The notes beneath the pieces were generated by a model that did no database searches, had not been told where the DNA came from, and was given only the letters and a program-made list of their open reading frames with translations. This document shows positions 1 to 10,620 of a stretch of DNA of 64,000 nucleotides, in pieces; position 1 is the first letter of the stretch; every line of letters begins with the position of its first letter. The translations under genes were made by a program, and so were the position numbers. Source of the DNA: Amblyomma americanum (taxonomy: Eukaryota; Arthropoda; Arachnida; Ixodida; Ixodidae); NCBI RefSeq assembly GCF_052857255.1, contig NC_135497.1, forward strand, positions 116,652,294 to 116,716,293, given 5' to 3'.

Positions 1-2243
1 CATGGAAATCGCCCGCTTTAAGAAATTGTTTACGGGCCGATCTGCTGCACCATATACGTTTGTAGCGAAATTAGTGTTTTGCTTAGGCATCCGTAGGCAT
101 TATTTGAAGGTATCGACGCTACATACTGTTTTGGAAAGGTGATATACGTATATAATTCACTAAGAGCCCAAGATTTCTAGCGATTTGATTGAACACCTAT
201 ATTCTTGCGTGCGTACTTCCAGAGCTTGTTTACTTTGGCTGGAACCATCACCTGTGGTTAGCCAGTTCCGAGTATGCGCGACAAGTGATTACCACGGGAA
301 CAAAATCTATCGCAGTATAAATCGTGCATTGATCTCCGCAATACCTGCCCTATAGTCGTTTTGATTACTGAAATGGGAGGGTGACTTATCGGTATTTTTA
401 ACAGCGTGCGCTATTTGAACAATTATCCTCTGTAGTTCAATCTCTATAACGTACATGCCTGTGTTGTTCCTCTGCTTGTGTTTCTTTTTCCTCCGAGGCG
501 CCGATTGTCGTTAATCAGCGCTCGGAAGTGCGAAACCGGGCGCGCGCCACCAGCCGCCACAGACGCGAGTGGCCCGCGAACGGTGGCGCCATCCTTTGAC
601 CGCACCCACGCCGCCTCTTTCCCGTTGCGACGCCATTTTGAATCACGGCGGGCGGGCGCATTTGCTCGGTGCAAGCATCTGTGCTTGCGTTGTTCGAGGA
701 ACAGTGGCTGCTGATGATTCGCTGGTGGTTCTACTTGTTGGACAGCGTTCGACCGCAGGACTGACGAGCTTGTCAAGCCCACCGAGCCAGCATGACGGGC
801 TACTGTGTGCCGATGTGCTCCTGGTCAACGCGTAAAGGAGCAGTTTTCGCTTCCCCCGGGACGCGGAGCAGTAATGAAGCTCACTTCTGAGGTAGCAGTT
901 ATTCTTCCAAAATCCTAACCCATCATTACCCAAATTTGCAAGCAAAATAGGAATTGCACGCATAAGCATCGTTAGAAATTGCAGTTTTTTAAAACTAAAT
1001 CGTTTCTGACTTTTCAAATTCGATTACTTTCGGATTTAAAATCGACTTTTCAAGGTCGATTTTGGATTTAAAATTTTTAAGAAAAGAATTACTGCAAATA
1101 TTTAATGACCTCGAATTCACCCTTTTTGTGTAGGTTTATATAGACGGCTTATTAATGAGTACAGGTGGATTGAATAAAATAAATACAATGAAAAATATAT
1201 GCAGAAAAATGGCTTTCACCAACGGAGGAATCGCAGCAGAGCAACCGCGGTGCTCATGTTCGTGGCGCAAGCGATGTCTGCAGATGAGCGCACGCAAGAG
1301 CACTAGCTCCGTGTTTGTGCGCCTGTCAGAAAAAAATGAAACGAGTGAAAACTTGCAGTAATCCTTTATACTATCGCCGACGAGGGGCAAACACTTTTCG
1401 TGGGCCTCGAGAAAGAAAACGCAGGCGGAGTGGCAACGTTGGTAGTACGGGGTGGCATCGTTTTTATATACCAGCGCCCGTCTGTAAACAGATGTAATTG
1501 CACACCTGTGAGCACTAAACAGGCGAGCAACTCGCAGTTAAACTTTGAAAGATTGAAAAGCAGACAGACGCCAGTCTTTGCGAGCACAAGAAACGGAAAC
1601 AGCCCGCACGACGAAAGCGATACCAACCGCAGCGCGCGAGTGGCTGATGACGCGCGGCTGTTATAAAAGCGCAGGACTTGAAAAACCAAAAATCACGTAG
1701 AAAAAGAAAGAAAACAATTTCTTCCACTCGCACGGAGCGGAAACACATGCTCGGCAAAGGATGTTTAAAATAATAGCGCGTTTTTCAAACCAACAGACGG
1801 CACACTAATAGTTCAACCTCGACCACTCGGGGCCCTAAAATCAAGTCTTACAATTATGTCTTCGACCCTCGGATGTTGGAATGGCTGTTATGAGCAAAAA
1901 GATGCTCAGTGCGATACTGACGAAAAAGACTGTTCAAGTCAAAGCACTCTGAAGCGCGCAGAGAGCATGAACAGCGCCGTAACGAACGCTAGCGCAGCTC
2001 ATCCCTTGTGATTCAATATGGCGGCATCGTTGAAGTTGTCTCCACCCTGAACAGCGGTGCTTGCATCGAAGCACCTTACGAACGGTTAGTGTTCCTGTAT
2101 ATGCTCCCGCAGCGAACGGTAGGGTCACCGCGCCCCTAGCGGCGGCGGAGAGTGCGACTCGCATAGACGAGCCCCCATTGTCCGCGCGCTCAGTGCGGAG
2201 GCCGTATGAACGAGCGCGCGTTCCCCTCGAGACCGGCCGTGGT
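1..2243. other. Intergenic, no supported gene
   Basis: Mixed-composition DNA without a long open frame or a splice-linked set of exons. A GC-rich, CpG-rich patch lies at about 530-840 and contains a YY1-like CGCCATTTT (around 633). A 32-codon frame begins at 791 with a C-x3-C pair and could be the remains of a THAP-type zinc finger start, but it stops at once. An AT-rich stretch follows (about 1,000-1,200) with the short inverted motif AAATCGA/TCGATTT. I see no gene here. Confidence 0.5.
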
Positions 2244-2890
2244 CCAGCTTACACTCTTTCAGCAGCTTCTGCGCCCTAGTCCTAGCCTTAGCTGGCTGGA
2301 GAAGCGAGCGCTTGAAGTTCTCAATTGCATTCTCAGCCTTTGCTTCATACATCTCACGAGGAAGAACGACAAAGCCTCCATCCTTGTCTGCTTGCATCAG
2401 AGACAGCTTTGAATCACGAAAGTGTCCAGCGACACTGTTCAGATTTGTGAGGCTCCTTGTTCCAGACATGTAGGCCTTGTTGACTGAGTCAACACATTCT
2501 GAAATGCTATGTGCTCGCTCCTCGCCTTCTCTGCTATTCTGTGAACTGAAGCAAGTATTTCATGCTTCGGAACAGTCACCTCAAGGCTGAACTTTTTCCA
2601 GAACCCGATGAACTTCACTTGGTATAGAGGCATCCCCCATGAACGTGACTGGAACTTCGCTTACCTGCTCCTTGGACGTCTTCGGAAGGTTGAAGTTTTT
2701 TCTGCCACAACCACTCCGTCAACGCGGTTGCATTACTTTGAAAGTTGCGGAGCATCTTGAAGCCAGACGGGCCAGCGCCTTTCGAGTTCAGACACAGAAG
2801 CAGGAGCCAGTCCTGAAGAAGACTAACTTGCCTCCAGCATTCAGATTTTATGATATTGGCGATCCGCTTCCAGTGGCCTGTGGAAGAATT
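2244..2890 (-). pseudogene. Penelope-like retroelement fragment (N-terminal RT region)
   Basis: Three minus-strand frames, separated by frameshifts, run in sequence through this stretch. They contain ECWRQVSLLQD and LTEWLWQKKL at about 2,690-2,850, then ADKDGGFVVLPREMYEAKAE at about 2,340-2,400. The same order and spacing occurs in the better preserved Penelope-like element at 43.9-46.2 kb (ELWQQVCLYKD, LTEYLW, SDKEGFFVIVLEDLFEEKAT), so the two are relatives. In that family this part precedes the catalytic RT core. No YVDD core and no GIY-YIG domain follow here, so this is a broken fragment. The assignment rests on the internal comparison and not on a database match. Confidence 0.6.
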
Positions 2891-3345
2891 AACAACTCCG
2901 AACATCCCGGCGACTTCAGAGGACAGCAATGTTTCTGTAGGCAGTAATTGGGTTCGGGCTCGGCACGCCGTAACCGCAGTAAGGCTTGCGCAGAGCGCAC
3001 ATTGCTCGAAGGGGACGAGAACAAATAAACAAGCCAAATGTGGAAGAAATGAGATTGCTGTCTGAAAAAGAAGTGCTAAAATTGTACCCTTGCAGCATTC
3101 TTCTCGTGCAAGACAAATAAACCGAATATTCCATTCTGTAGTCTCAGAATAAAGTAGCTGGCAGTCTGCAAGAGGAAACGATCTCCAAGAACATCTGAAG
3201 ACCTTGAGTATCGAAGACCCTTTCCTCGTACGAAGTTCGCACCAGGTTGTGTAGGAACTCAAGAAAAGGCTCGGCATGTCTACTCCAGCCAACTTCGGTC
3301 TCTCCATTGACATAGAAAACCTTTAGTATACTCCATACCGCAAAA

Positions 3346-3575
3346 GCCGCCGCGGTGGCTCAGTGGCTATGGTGCTCGGCTGCTGACTCGAAAGACGCGG
3401 GTTCGATACCGGCCGCGGCGGTCGCATTTCGATGGAGGCGAAATGCAAGAGGCCCGTGTACTGTGCGATGTCAGTGCACGTTAAAGAACCCCAGGCGGTC
3501 GAAATTTCCGGAGCCTTTCACTACGGCGTCCCTCATAGCCTCAGTCACTTTGGGACGTTAAACCCCACAAAAGCA
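3346..3575 (+). repeat. tRNA-derived SINE (Ruka-like), long-tail variant
   Basis: The head is tRNA-like. It has a pol III A box TGGCTCAGTGG (3,356) and a B box GGTTCGATACC (3,400), bracketed by complementary CCGCCGCGGT and CCGCGGCGG segments that mimic an acceptor stem. The body runs through GTGCACGTTAAAGAACCCC and ends in CACTTTGGGACGTTAAACCCC. That 3' end differs from the SINEs at 4.3, 9.5 and 12.4 kb, but matches the minus-strand copy at 32.6 kb and a tail fragment at 41.6 kb. There are therefore at least two 3' variants. Confidence 0.85.
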
Positions 3576-4259
3576 AATTCGATCTCCTGCCAAAGCCATG
3601 CCCTCGTGGATGAAAAATAGTCACTGAATCACTCAAGTTTTACCACTTGCATGACACAGGCCAACATCCACCCTGTCGGCCAATCCAAAGGTAACATCTT
3701 TAAAGCTTGCTCGCGAAAGAAGGTCACTGCAGTGCTGATATTCTTGACACTGCGCTGCAATGCAGACGTATGTTCTTTTTTTCAGAAATTGCGTGACCGT
3801 CTCTCTTGATACTTCCTCTATAGTGAACGCATAAAGGGAAAAGAACGGGTAATGTGCAAGGCAGTGTGTTCGGAAGCAGATATGATAGACTGGCCAGTTC
3901 GCTCATATTTATCATAAGACACGCAGCGCAGAAACGACGCGATTCAACATAAAATCGCAGGACCAGCGGTAAAATAAGCATACTGCCCGCTAAATGCTCG
4001 CAAGGTATACTAAAGGCCACCGCCCGTCAAGCAAAGCATATAACTGTCTCTGATATTTTGTTTTACTAGCTCTGTGCTGCTACCTATGCATTTCCGCCTT
4101 CTCGTATACTTATTTCCGTCGTTTGCTGCAAACAGTGTACGGATTCTGAGAAAACTGCTAGAATTTACAGAATTTACTTTGTAACTACTGTCTGATGCAC
4201 TCAATGCCTTCGAATGCGCAGTGTTGCATAACGCGGCTGTATCGTTGCACCTATGTTTC

Positions 4260-4575
4260 TTACCCGCCGCGGTGGCTCAGTGGTTAGAGCGCTAGGTTAC
4301 TGATACGTGGTACCCGGGTTCGATCCCGACCGCGGCGGCCACGTTACGATGGAGGGGAAACGCAAAAGGCGCCCGTGTGCTGCGCGATGTCAATGCACGT
4401 TAAAGATCCCCAGGTGGTTGAAATTATTCCGGAGCCCTCCACTACGGCACTTCTTTCCCTCTTTTTTCTTTCAGCCCCACCTTCCTCCCTTCTCTTGCGG
4501 CGCGGTTCAGGTGTCCACCGAGATATGCGAGACAACTACTGCGCCAGATCCTTTCCTCAAAAACCATTTTTTAAA
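4260..4575 (+). repeat. tRNA-derived SINE (Ruka-like) with target-site duplication
   Basis: It has the same tRNA-like head as the SINE at 3.3 kb (CCGCCGCGGTGGCTCAGTGG, B box GGGTTCGATCC) and the body motif CACGTTAAAGATCCCCAGG. The 3' part is pyrimidine-rich, followed by GGCGCGGTTCAGGTGTCC. An 11-bp direct repeat ACCTATGTTTC stands at 4,249-4,259 and again at 4,576-4,586. It is the target-site duplication left by LINE-assisted insertion. Confidence 0.88.
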
Positions 4576-4589
4576 ACCTATGTTTCACA

Positions 4590-5993
4590 AATGAGTGGCA
4601 CATACATGACAGAGAAAGGAAAGCTATTCTTATACTCAACACTTTTTTGGGTTAGACCAGTTCTGGTGGTGGTGGTAGTGGTTTTATTAAAAATAATAGT
4701 AAAAAAGGAAGGAAAAGATTTTTGCTAGCCCCGGCATCTGCCATCGATACTGAAGCACCTGAGCTGTGGCAGCTGAAAGAAAGGATAGCAGGCAGAATGG
4801 AGAAATGAAATGAAAGAGGTGAGGGGACAGGAAGAGAGGATAGGAATTCTATTCTGCAGACACGTGACAGGGGAACGCACTAATAAACTCAAGGTTTCCC
4901 GTCGGTCGGATGTAAAATGTTTTAGGGTCGGCGAATAGGCATTATGGAAGCGCGAAGTCTGTTTTGATTGTTTTCTGGACGGCACTCTTCTCACATTTTT
5001 GTTATCTCGTGGACTGCGTGCCATTTTCGGACTGCCTAGCGCAGCTCTCGCTGGCTAAATCTACGCGGTAAGACTCTAATTTTGTCCCCCCCAAAAAATA
5101 AGTGAATAAAATTGGTGTCATGTCGCACCAAAAGTGGGGCTGAAGCGTGTTCCGAACCGATTCAGAACGCTTTGTCTGAATCGTTCCGGTTCAGTTACAA
5201 GAGGCGAAAAAATATAGGTTCACTTCTAGTTTCAGGTCCAGTTACGTTTATAGTTCGACCCCCTGATCAGCGTCGCCACATGCGGTTTAGTCACGTGACA
5301 AGTGACGTCATGCGTGTCGTCAAAATTATTTGACCAACCGGCATTAGCAGCAGGTCTACCCCTAAGAACTTGTTGCTCTGGACCCTGAGGTATACGCTCG
5401 GTTGGCTAGCATATATAGGTTGGAGAATATACTTCTGCAGAGCGAGAACGCGCAGTCACGTGACACAACGGTCACGACGTTGCCTCTCGTGTTGCAATTA
5501 ACTACTGGCTCTCGAGTTGCCCAAAGAAGAAATACAAACAGCACCAGCGCTACACGGCTTTCACCAAGTTCTGCGTCTTACCCAACAAATAGAGATATAC
5601 AAGCACCGGTGTTTTTTTTTTCAATTTTAATTCCAGAAGCTGTACCCATGAGTGTGCTCCGCCGTCTCTTAATACATGATAATCGGCATAGACAGAATTT
5701 TATTTTCAGCGGCGCATCATGAGCCAGAAAGATCGCGGGCGCGATGAAAATAAATCACACAGGTTGTCAAAAAGAGTGCTCCAAGGCCTCGTTAATGGCG
5801 ACAACAATCGCAAAGGCCATTTTAACTGCCCTTTTGGACAAGTTGGCCGTGGATCGATGAGCGAACCAACTGCTAATCGAGAAGACGACGCAAGCAAGGG
5901 CGTTGCGATGACTTGTCGTTGCTCTTAACTTCACAAAAGGCACAGAATTTCAGTAAGGCCGCTATAGATGCTATTGACTGGAGCCGGGCTATA
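4590..5993. other. Intergenic, no supported gene
   Basis: Unique-looking DNA with only short frames. A GGT/GTG-rich run is at 4,670 and a purine-rich tract at 4,770-4,860. No splice-linked coding exons, tRNA or recognisable mobile element was found. Confidence 0.4.
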
Positions 5994-6352
5994 CAGGGTG
6001 TTTCAGCTAAGAATCTCAGCAATTTTTAAAAATTGGTTTTTCGAATTAGAAGAGCGCTTTTCGGTATAGCATCGTCAGCGATGTAGTCCGTCAGTATACT
6101 GCAAGAAGTGCTAACTTGCAGGTTTATTAACTAATAATGGCTAGTTAACTTCTTTAACTATTACTGTTAGGCACCTTATTTATTGAAAGGCTTCTAGTCC
6201 GCCGTAAGTAGTATCCATATCAGTTTTTAGATTCTCGGAAATACCATTCCCGTCGCCACTGCAGCGCAAGAAATTTTCGCGCCGCACACGGCCGAAACCG
6301 AAACCGCGCGCCCAGAAAGAGCGCTAGCCACGCCTGCGGGCGCATCTATCGC

Positions 6353-8170
6353 GTGCTCTCTACCCGCCCGCTCCCAGTCGGGCACTACGAAAAGCAGGGT
6401 GCCTCATACCTCAAACTCGGTGTAACCGAAACCCAAACAATAAACTCCATATTCCGACAAGCTACTAAGGCAGCGCTCTGCCTGCCCAAAACCACCAACA
6501 ACGAACGCCTGGCAGAGTTAGGTGTGCATAACACCATACAAGAATTAACCGAAGCGCAATATCTGCGCCTAGCCAGCACCCCTACCGGCAGTCATATACT
6601 CTCTAAACTCCAAATTCGTTTCCGCGCTAATCATAACTCCCTAAAAGCTATCCCCAAAGAAATTCGTCAAAGGCTGCGCATACGACCACTCCCTCGTAAC
6701 ATGCGCCCCGACCGAAGCCGCGAGCGACGGGAAGTCAGGGCAGCGGCCCTTCATGAACGATACGGCGATGACTAGAACGCCGTATGGGTAGATGCTGCCT
6801 GCGACATGCACGGAGCCACAGCGGTTGCGTACACTCCGCATACTAACCCAGAGGAAGCAGAAGAAATAGCTATAGCGCTTGTGCTCGGCAGCTCCGGTGC
6901 TACCGATATACTCAGTGATTCAAAAACTGCAATGCTAAATTATGCTAGGGGCAGAGTCTACCCTGCCACCTACCTAATGCTGGCCCAGAACAGCCCCCCC
7001 CCCCCCTCCTGCAGCACTGAGCTCATCTGGCTGCCCGCGCACTCTGGGAACCCTGGAAAGCCCGAGGGTCTAGAAACCGGGCACAGGCGGACCTAACTGG
7101 GGGTTTCTCAAAGGAGCGTGCGTGTACCTTCGCTGAACTCATTGGGAATGCTCGTGCCGAAAGGCAAGTATACCCCCCCCCCCCCTCCTGCAGCACTGAG
7201 CTCATCTGGCTGCCCGCGCACTCTGGGAACCCTGGAAAGCCCGAGGGTCTAGAAACCGGGCACAGGCGGACCTAACTGGGGGTTTCTCAAAGGAGCGTGC
7301 GTGTACCTTCGCTGAACTCATTGGGAATGCTCGTGCCGAAAGGCAAGTATACCCCCCCCCCCTCCTGCAGCACTGAGCTCATCTGGCTGCCCGCGCACTC
7401 TGGGAACCCTGGAAAGCCCGAGGGTCTAGAAACCGGGCACAGGCGGACCTAACTGGGGGTTTCTCAAAGGAGCGTGCGTGTACCTTCGCTGAACTCATTG
7501 GGAATGCTCGTGCCGAAAGGCAAGTATACCCCCCCCCCCCCCCTCCTGCAGCACTGAGCTCATCTGGCTGCCCGCGCACTCTGGGAACCCTGGAAAGCCC
7601 GAGGGTCTAGAAACCGGGCACAGGCGGACCTAACTGGGGGTTTCTCAAAGGAGCGTGCGTGTACCTTCGCTGAACTCATTGGGAATGCTCGTGCCGAAAG
7701 GCAAGTATACCCCCCCCCCCCCCTCCTGCAGCACTGAGCTCATCTGGCTGCCCGCGCACTCTGGGAACCCTGGAAAGCCCGAGGGTCTAGAAACCGGGCA
7801 CAGGCGGACCTAACTGGGGGTTTCTCAAAGGAGCGTGCGTGTACCTTCGCTGAACTCATTGGGAATGCTCGTGCCGAAAGGCTAGTATACCCCCCCCCCC
7901 CCCCCGACTGTTCCCTCACTACCAGGGAGCAACACCTTTGGCGCCGTCTGCAAACGCGGACCATATATACCTACCCCCTCTCTCCTGTGCCACTACCGAT
8001 CGATCTCACCTTCCTGCCCTCTGTGCAATGCCCAGAAGGCAAACCTGACCCATATCCCCCTGGCCTGTCCGGCTTCGCCTCCACCCGGCGGGCCGGTGCC
8101 ACTCCAAACATGGGAGGACTGGGAGACCTCACTACGCTCCATGGACCCGGCAAGACAAAAGATCGTCCCC
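6353..8170 (+). pseudogene. LINE (non-LTR retrotransposon) 3' remnant: RT C-terminus and RNase H
   Basis: The 140-codon frame at 6,353-6,775 has the look of the region after the RT fingers/palm in I/Loa-type LINEs (INSIFRQATKAALCLPKTTN, AEL G VHNTIQELTEAQYLRL). The stop at 6,773 is a single nonsense codon, and the frame continues as VWVDAACDMHG, EEAEEIAIALVL, ILSDSKTA and LIWLPAHSGNPG, a recognisable RNase H domain. The domain is then broken by a tandem repeat array (6,994-7,905). It resumes with REQQHLWRRLQTRT-like sequence and a Cys-rich CPLCNAQKA tail near 8,010-8,130. It is 5'-truncated, nonsense-mutated and interrupted, and cannot encode an active enzyme. It sits in the loop of the foldback element. 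Confidence 0.8.
6994..7905 (+). repeat. Five-copy tandem repeat: 166-bp body plus variable C-tract
   Basis: Five units start at 6,994, 7,173, 7,352, 7,529 and 7,710, and a final C-tract is at 7,890-7,905. Each unit is a run of C (13, 13, 11, 15, 14; the last, unit-less tract has 16) followed by a body of exactly 166 bp. The bodies look identical by eye apart from one base just before the last C-tract (GCTAGTATAC against GCAAGTATAC). The body contains the LINE RNase H segment LIWLPAHSGNPG. The near identity points to recent amplification or ongoing homogenisation. Confidence 0.95.
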
Positions 8171-8636
8171 AGCCGCGCTGCTTTTAGGCATGAACGTTTG
8201 TGTGTGGTGGGGTCCTCTCTCTCGATGCGGCGCTGGCATCGAGGCACCCTAAGAACGTGCAGAAGGCACCATAAGTACGTAAGACCGGCATCACTGCGTG
8301 ACGCGCGCACGCAGGCGTGGCTAGCGCTTTCTGGCCGCGCGGTTTCGCTTTCGCCCGTAAGCGGCCCCGAAATTTCTTGTGCTGCAGGGGCGACGAAGAT
8401 TGCTTCGAAATTCCAAACACAGATGTGGATATTACTCACGGTGGGCTACAAGCCCCTCAATAAACAATGGGTCTAACAGTAGTCAAAAAGTTAACAATTC
8501 AATATTAAACCAGTCTGCTAGTTAGCACGTCCTACTGATGCACTACACCTCAAACATCCTATGACAAAAAAAGTGCTCTTCTATCTCGAAAAGCCAATTT
8601 TTAAAAATTGCCGACAGTCTTAGGTGGAACACCCTG

Positions 8637-8961
<325 letters not shown>

Positions 8962-9000
8962 AAAAGAAAAACTGCTCCTAGGATTTATCCAAGCTGAACT

Positions 9001-9517
9001 AAACATTAAGGCGTGTTACTGTACAGGCGCGGACAAAAGTAAACGGAGCAAGCTATTGGCTTCTAATATTTTTTTCACGCGTTGCCTAATATAAATGGCA
9101 AACTATGGTATATGCATGCTGTTAGTGGACGCTAGTGCGTTTCATCATGGATAAAAAACGTTTTTTTATCTCCGACACGGAAGGCGCGATTGCACTCAAA
9201 ACGGAATAGCGTGCTCCGTTTACTTATGGCCGCACCTGTGCGTACAGCAAAAAGGTACAAACGTCGCTGAATCCCAAGAAACTAATAAATAAATGAAACT
9301 GGAGTCACTCTTCGAGGCGGTCGTAAAAAGCTGCGGTCACTGCAGACAGATTCAAGAAGGAATAAAAAGTGAAATCTTTCGCGTACTGCTGCCAATCGCT
9401 TCTCATGAGTGCGAAATCTGTACAAGCGCGAGTGGGCTGAGAATGTATGGAGCTGCGCAGCACTGCTCTGTGTAATGGCAGACAGCGGCGACACACGCAC
9501 CGAAAATAGAATTTCCG
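9001..9517. other. Intergenic, no supported gene
   Basis: Contains the motif GGAGCAAGCTATTGGC...GAATAGCGTGCTCCGTTTAC around 9,045-9,225. Its complementary ends (GTAAACGGAGCA and TGCTCCGTTTAC) suggest a small inverted-repeat element of about 180 bp. Nothing coding was seen. Confidence 0.4.
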
Positions 9518-9565
9518 AACGCAGCCGCCGCGGTCGGGTTCGAACCCGACCGCGGCGGCTGCGTT
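9518..9565. repeat. Perfect 48-bp palindrome at the 5' end of a SINE
   Basis: The left arm 9,518-9,541 and right arm 9,542-9,565 are exact reverse complements with no spacer. The right arm is the normal SINE sequence around the B box and acceptor-like stem. The left arm is its inverted copy and replaces the usual A-box half. Confidence 0.97.
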
Positions 9566-9783
9566 TTTATGGAGGCAAAACGCTAAGGCGCCCGTGTGCT
9601 GTGCGATGTCAGTGCACGTTAAAGATCCCCAGGTGGTCGAAATTATTCCGGAGCCCTCCACTACGGCACCTCTTTCTTCCTTTCTTCTTTCACACCCTCC
9701 TTTATCCCTTCCCTTACGGCGCGGTTCAGGTGTCCAAAGATATATGAGACAGGTACTGCGCCATTTCCTTTCCCCAACAACCA

Positions 9784-9839
<56 letters not shown>
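9542..9839 (+). repeat. tRNA-derived SINE (Ruka-like), 5'-rearranged, with ATT tail
   Basis: It starts at the B box (GGTTCGAACCC) and matches the SINE at 12.4 kb through GTGCACGTTAAAGATCCCC, GGTGGTCGAAATTATTCC and GCGCGGTTCAGGTGTCC. It ends in a 56-bp (ATT)n tail (9,784-9,839). The A-box half is missing and replaced by an inverted copy of the adjacent sequence, so the internal promoter is incomplete. Confidence 0.88.
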
Positions 9840-10323
9840 GACCTAAGTCTCTGATGCTCAGGGGAGATGGCGGCTGTTCGGTGCCGGCGTCGCCACGTAT
9901 ACAATGCTCGAAAGCAGCGTTGTTGCACGTGCCACTGCAAAAGTTGCTGCTCTCAACAATGCAGATGTAATGTCAGTGCAGGTGGACCTCAGAAAGGTAT
10001 CTGCCGAGAGAACTATGGCTTTTAAGCATTAGATAGCGAGCAGGGTGTTGACATGCTGAATATCAGCGGAAACAGAAAAAAAGAAGCTAAAAATAAACAA
10101 CAGCTAGCTCTGGAACAACGGGACGAAAGAGGAGACGCTAGTAAAGCGCTGTGTTCTTTTCTTTTGTGTGTGTGTGCTGAACAGAAAGGGTTAGCGCGTA
10201 TTCTTTCGCTCTGGCATTCCAGTGTATTTCGGTTGTGACTGCAGGCGGTATACAAGCGCTACTGCAGCCTTGAAAAACACTTGGGGCACAGAGAGAGAGA
10301 GAGCGCGCAGCACGTGCAGCGCG

Positions 10324-10620
10324 TCAGCCGGTGAAGTGGACGATCTGGTACACCGTCTCGGTGTTGTCCGCGGCCGACCCAGTGGGAGAGCTGGTGGCGC
10401 TGCAGCGGTAGACTCCGTAGTCTGCCGGCGACACACCGTAGATGTGAAGCGAGGCGTGGTTGCCCCTCGAATCCGCGAAGAACCGCCGGTCGGCCAGGTC
10501 CAGGGGCTGGTAGACGCAGCCGTACTGCACCGGGCAGAAGCACGGCCCGCAGCTCGGTGGCGGTGGACGCCAGGCGGGCGGCTGGCCCCGGGGATGCGTG
10601 GCCTTCACCCATACCACGTT
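10324..10620 (-). CDS. Secreted proline-rich Ig-domain protein, exon 2 (last)
   Basis: The acceptor reads TCTCATTGCTCGCAG before the first codon (AAC, 10,620). The exon enters in phase 0, which matches the phase-0 donor of exon 1 at 13,768. The 98 residues complete the Ig fold begun in exon 1: NVVWVKA (strand C tryptophan), ASLHIYGV (strand E), ADYGVYRCSA (the D-x-G-x-Y-x-C motif of strand F) and TVYQIVHF (strand G), then a stop. Four extra cysteines lie in CGPCFC...GC between strands C and E, which could form additional disulphides. There is no membrane segment or GPI-like tail, so the product should be secreted. I do not recognise an orthologue. Confidence 0.75.
   Translation of the reverse strand, partial: NVVWVKATHPRGQPPAWRPPPPSCGPCFCPVQYGCVYQPLDLADRRFFADSRGNHASLHIYGVSPADYGVYRCSATSSPTGSAADNTETVYQIVHFTG

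Larger units (their letters stand above)
5994..8636. mobile_element. Foldback DNA transposon (long terminal inverted repeats) with LINE in its loop
   Basis: The left end starts CAGGGTGTTTCAGCTAAG, and the right end is the reverse complement, CTTAGGTGGAACACCCTG. The complementarity continues inward for about 350 bp (5,994-about 6,345 against about 8,296-8,636), including CAATTTTTAAAAATTG, GAAATTTCTTG/CAAGAAATTT and CGCTAGCCACGCCTGCG on both arms. The flanks are TA (left) and CA (right), fitting a TA target duplication with one change. Such a structure resembles non-autonomous Tc1/mariner-type foldback elements. The arms carry no coding. The loop is occupied by a LINE remnant and its tandem array. 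Confidence 0.75.

Noticed and set aside
6994..7905. CRISPR-like array
   Set aside because: The repeated part is the long 166-bp body and the only variable part is a C-tract; it is a eukaryotic tandem duplication.
9409..9784. Overlapping frames on both strands of the SINEs at 4.3, 9.5 and 12.4 kb
   Set aside because: Similar peptides recur only because the SINE itself is repeated.
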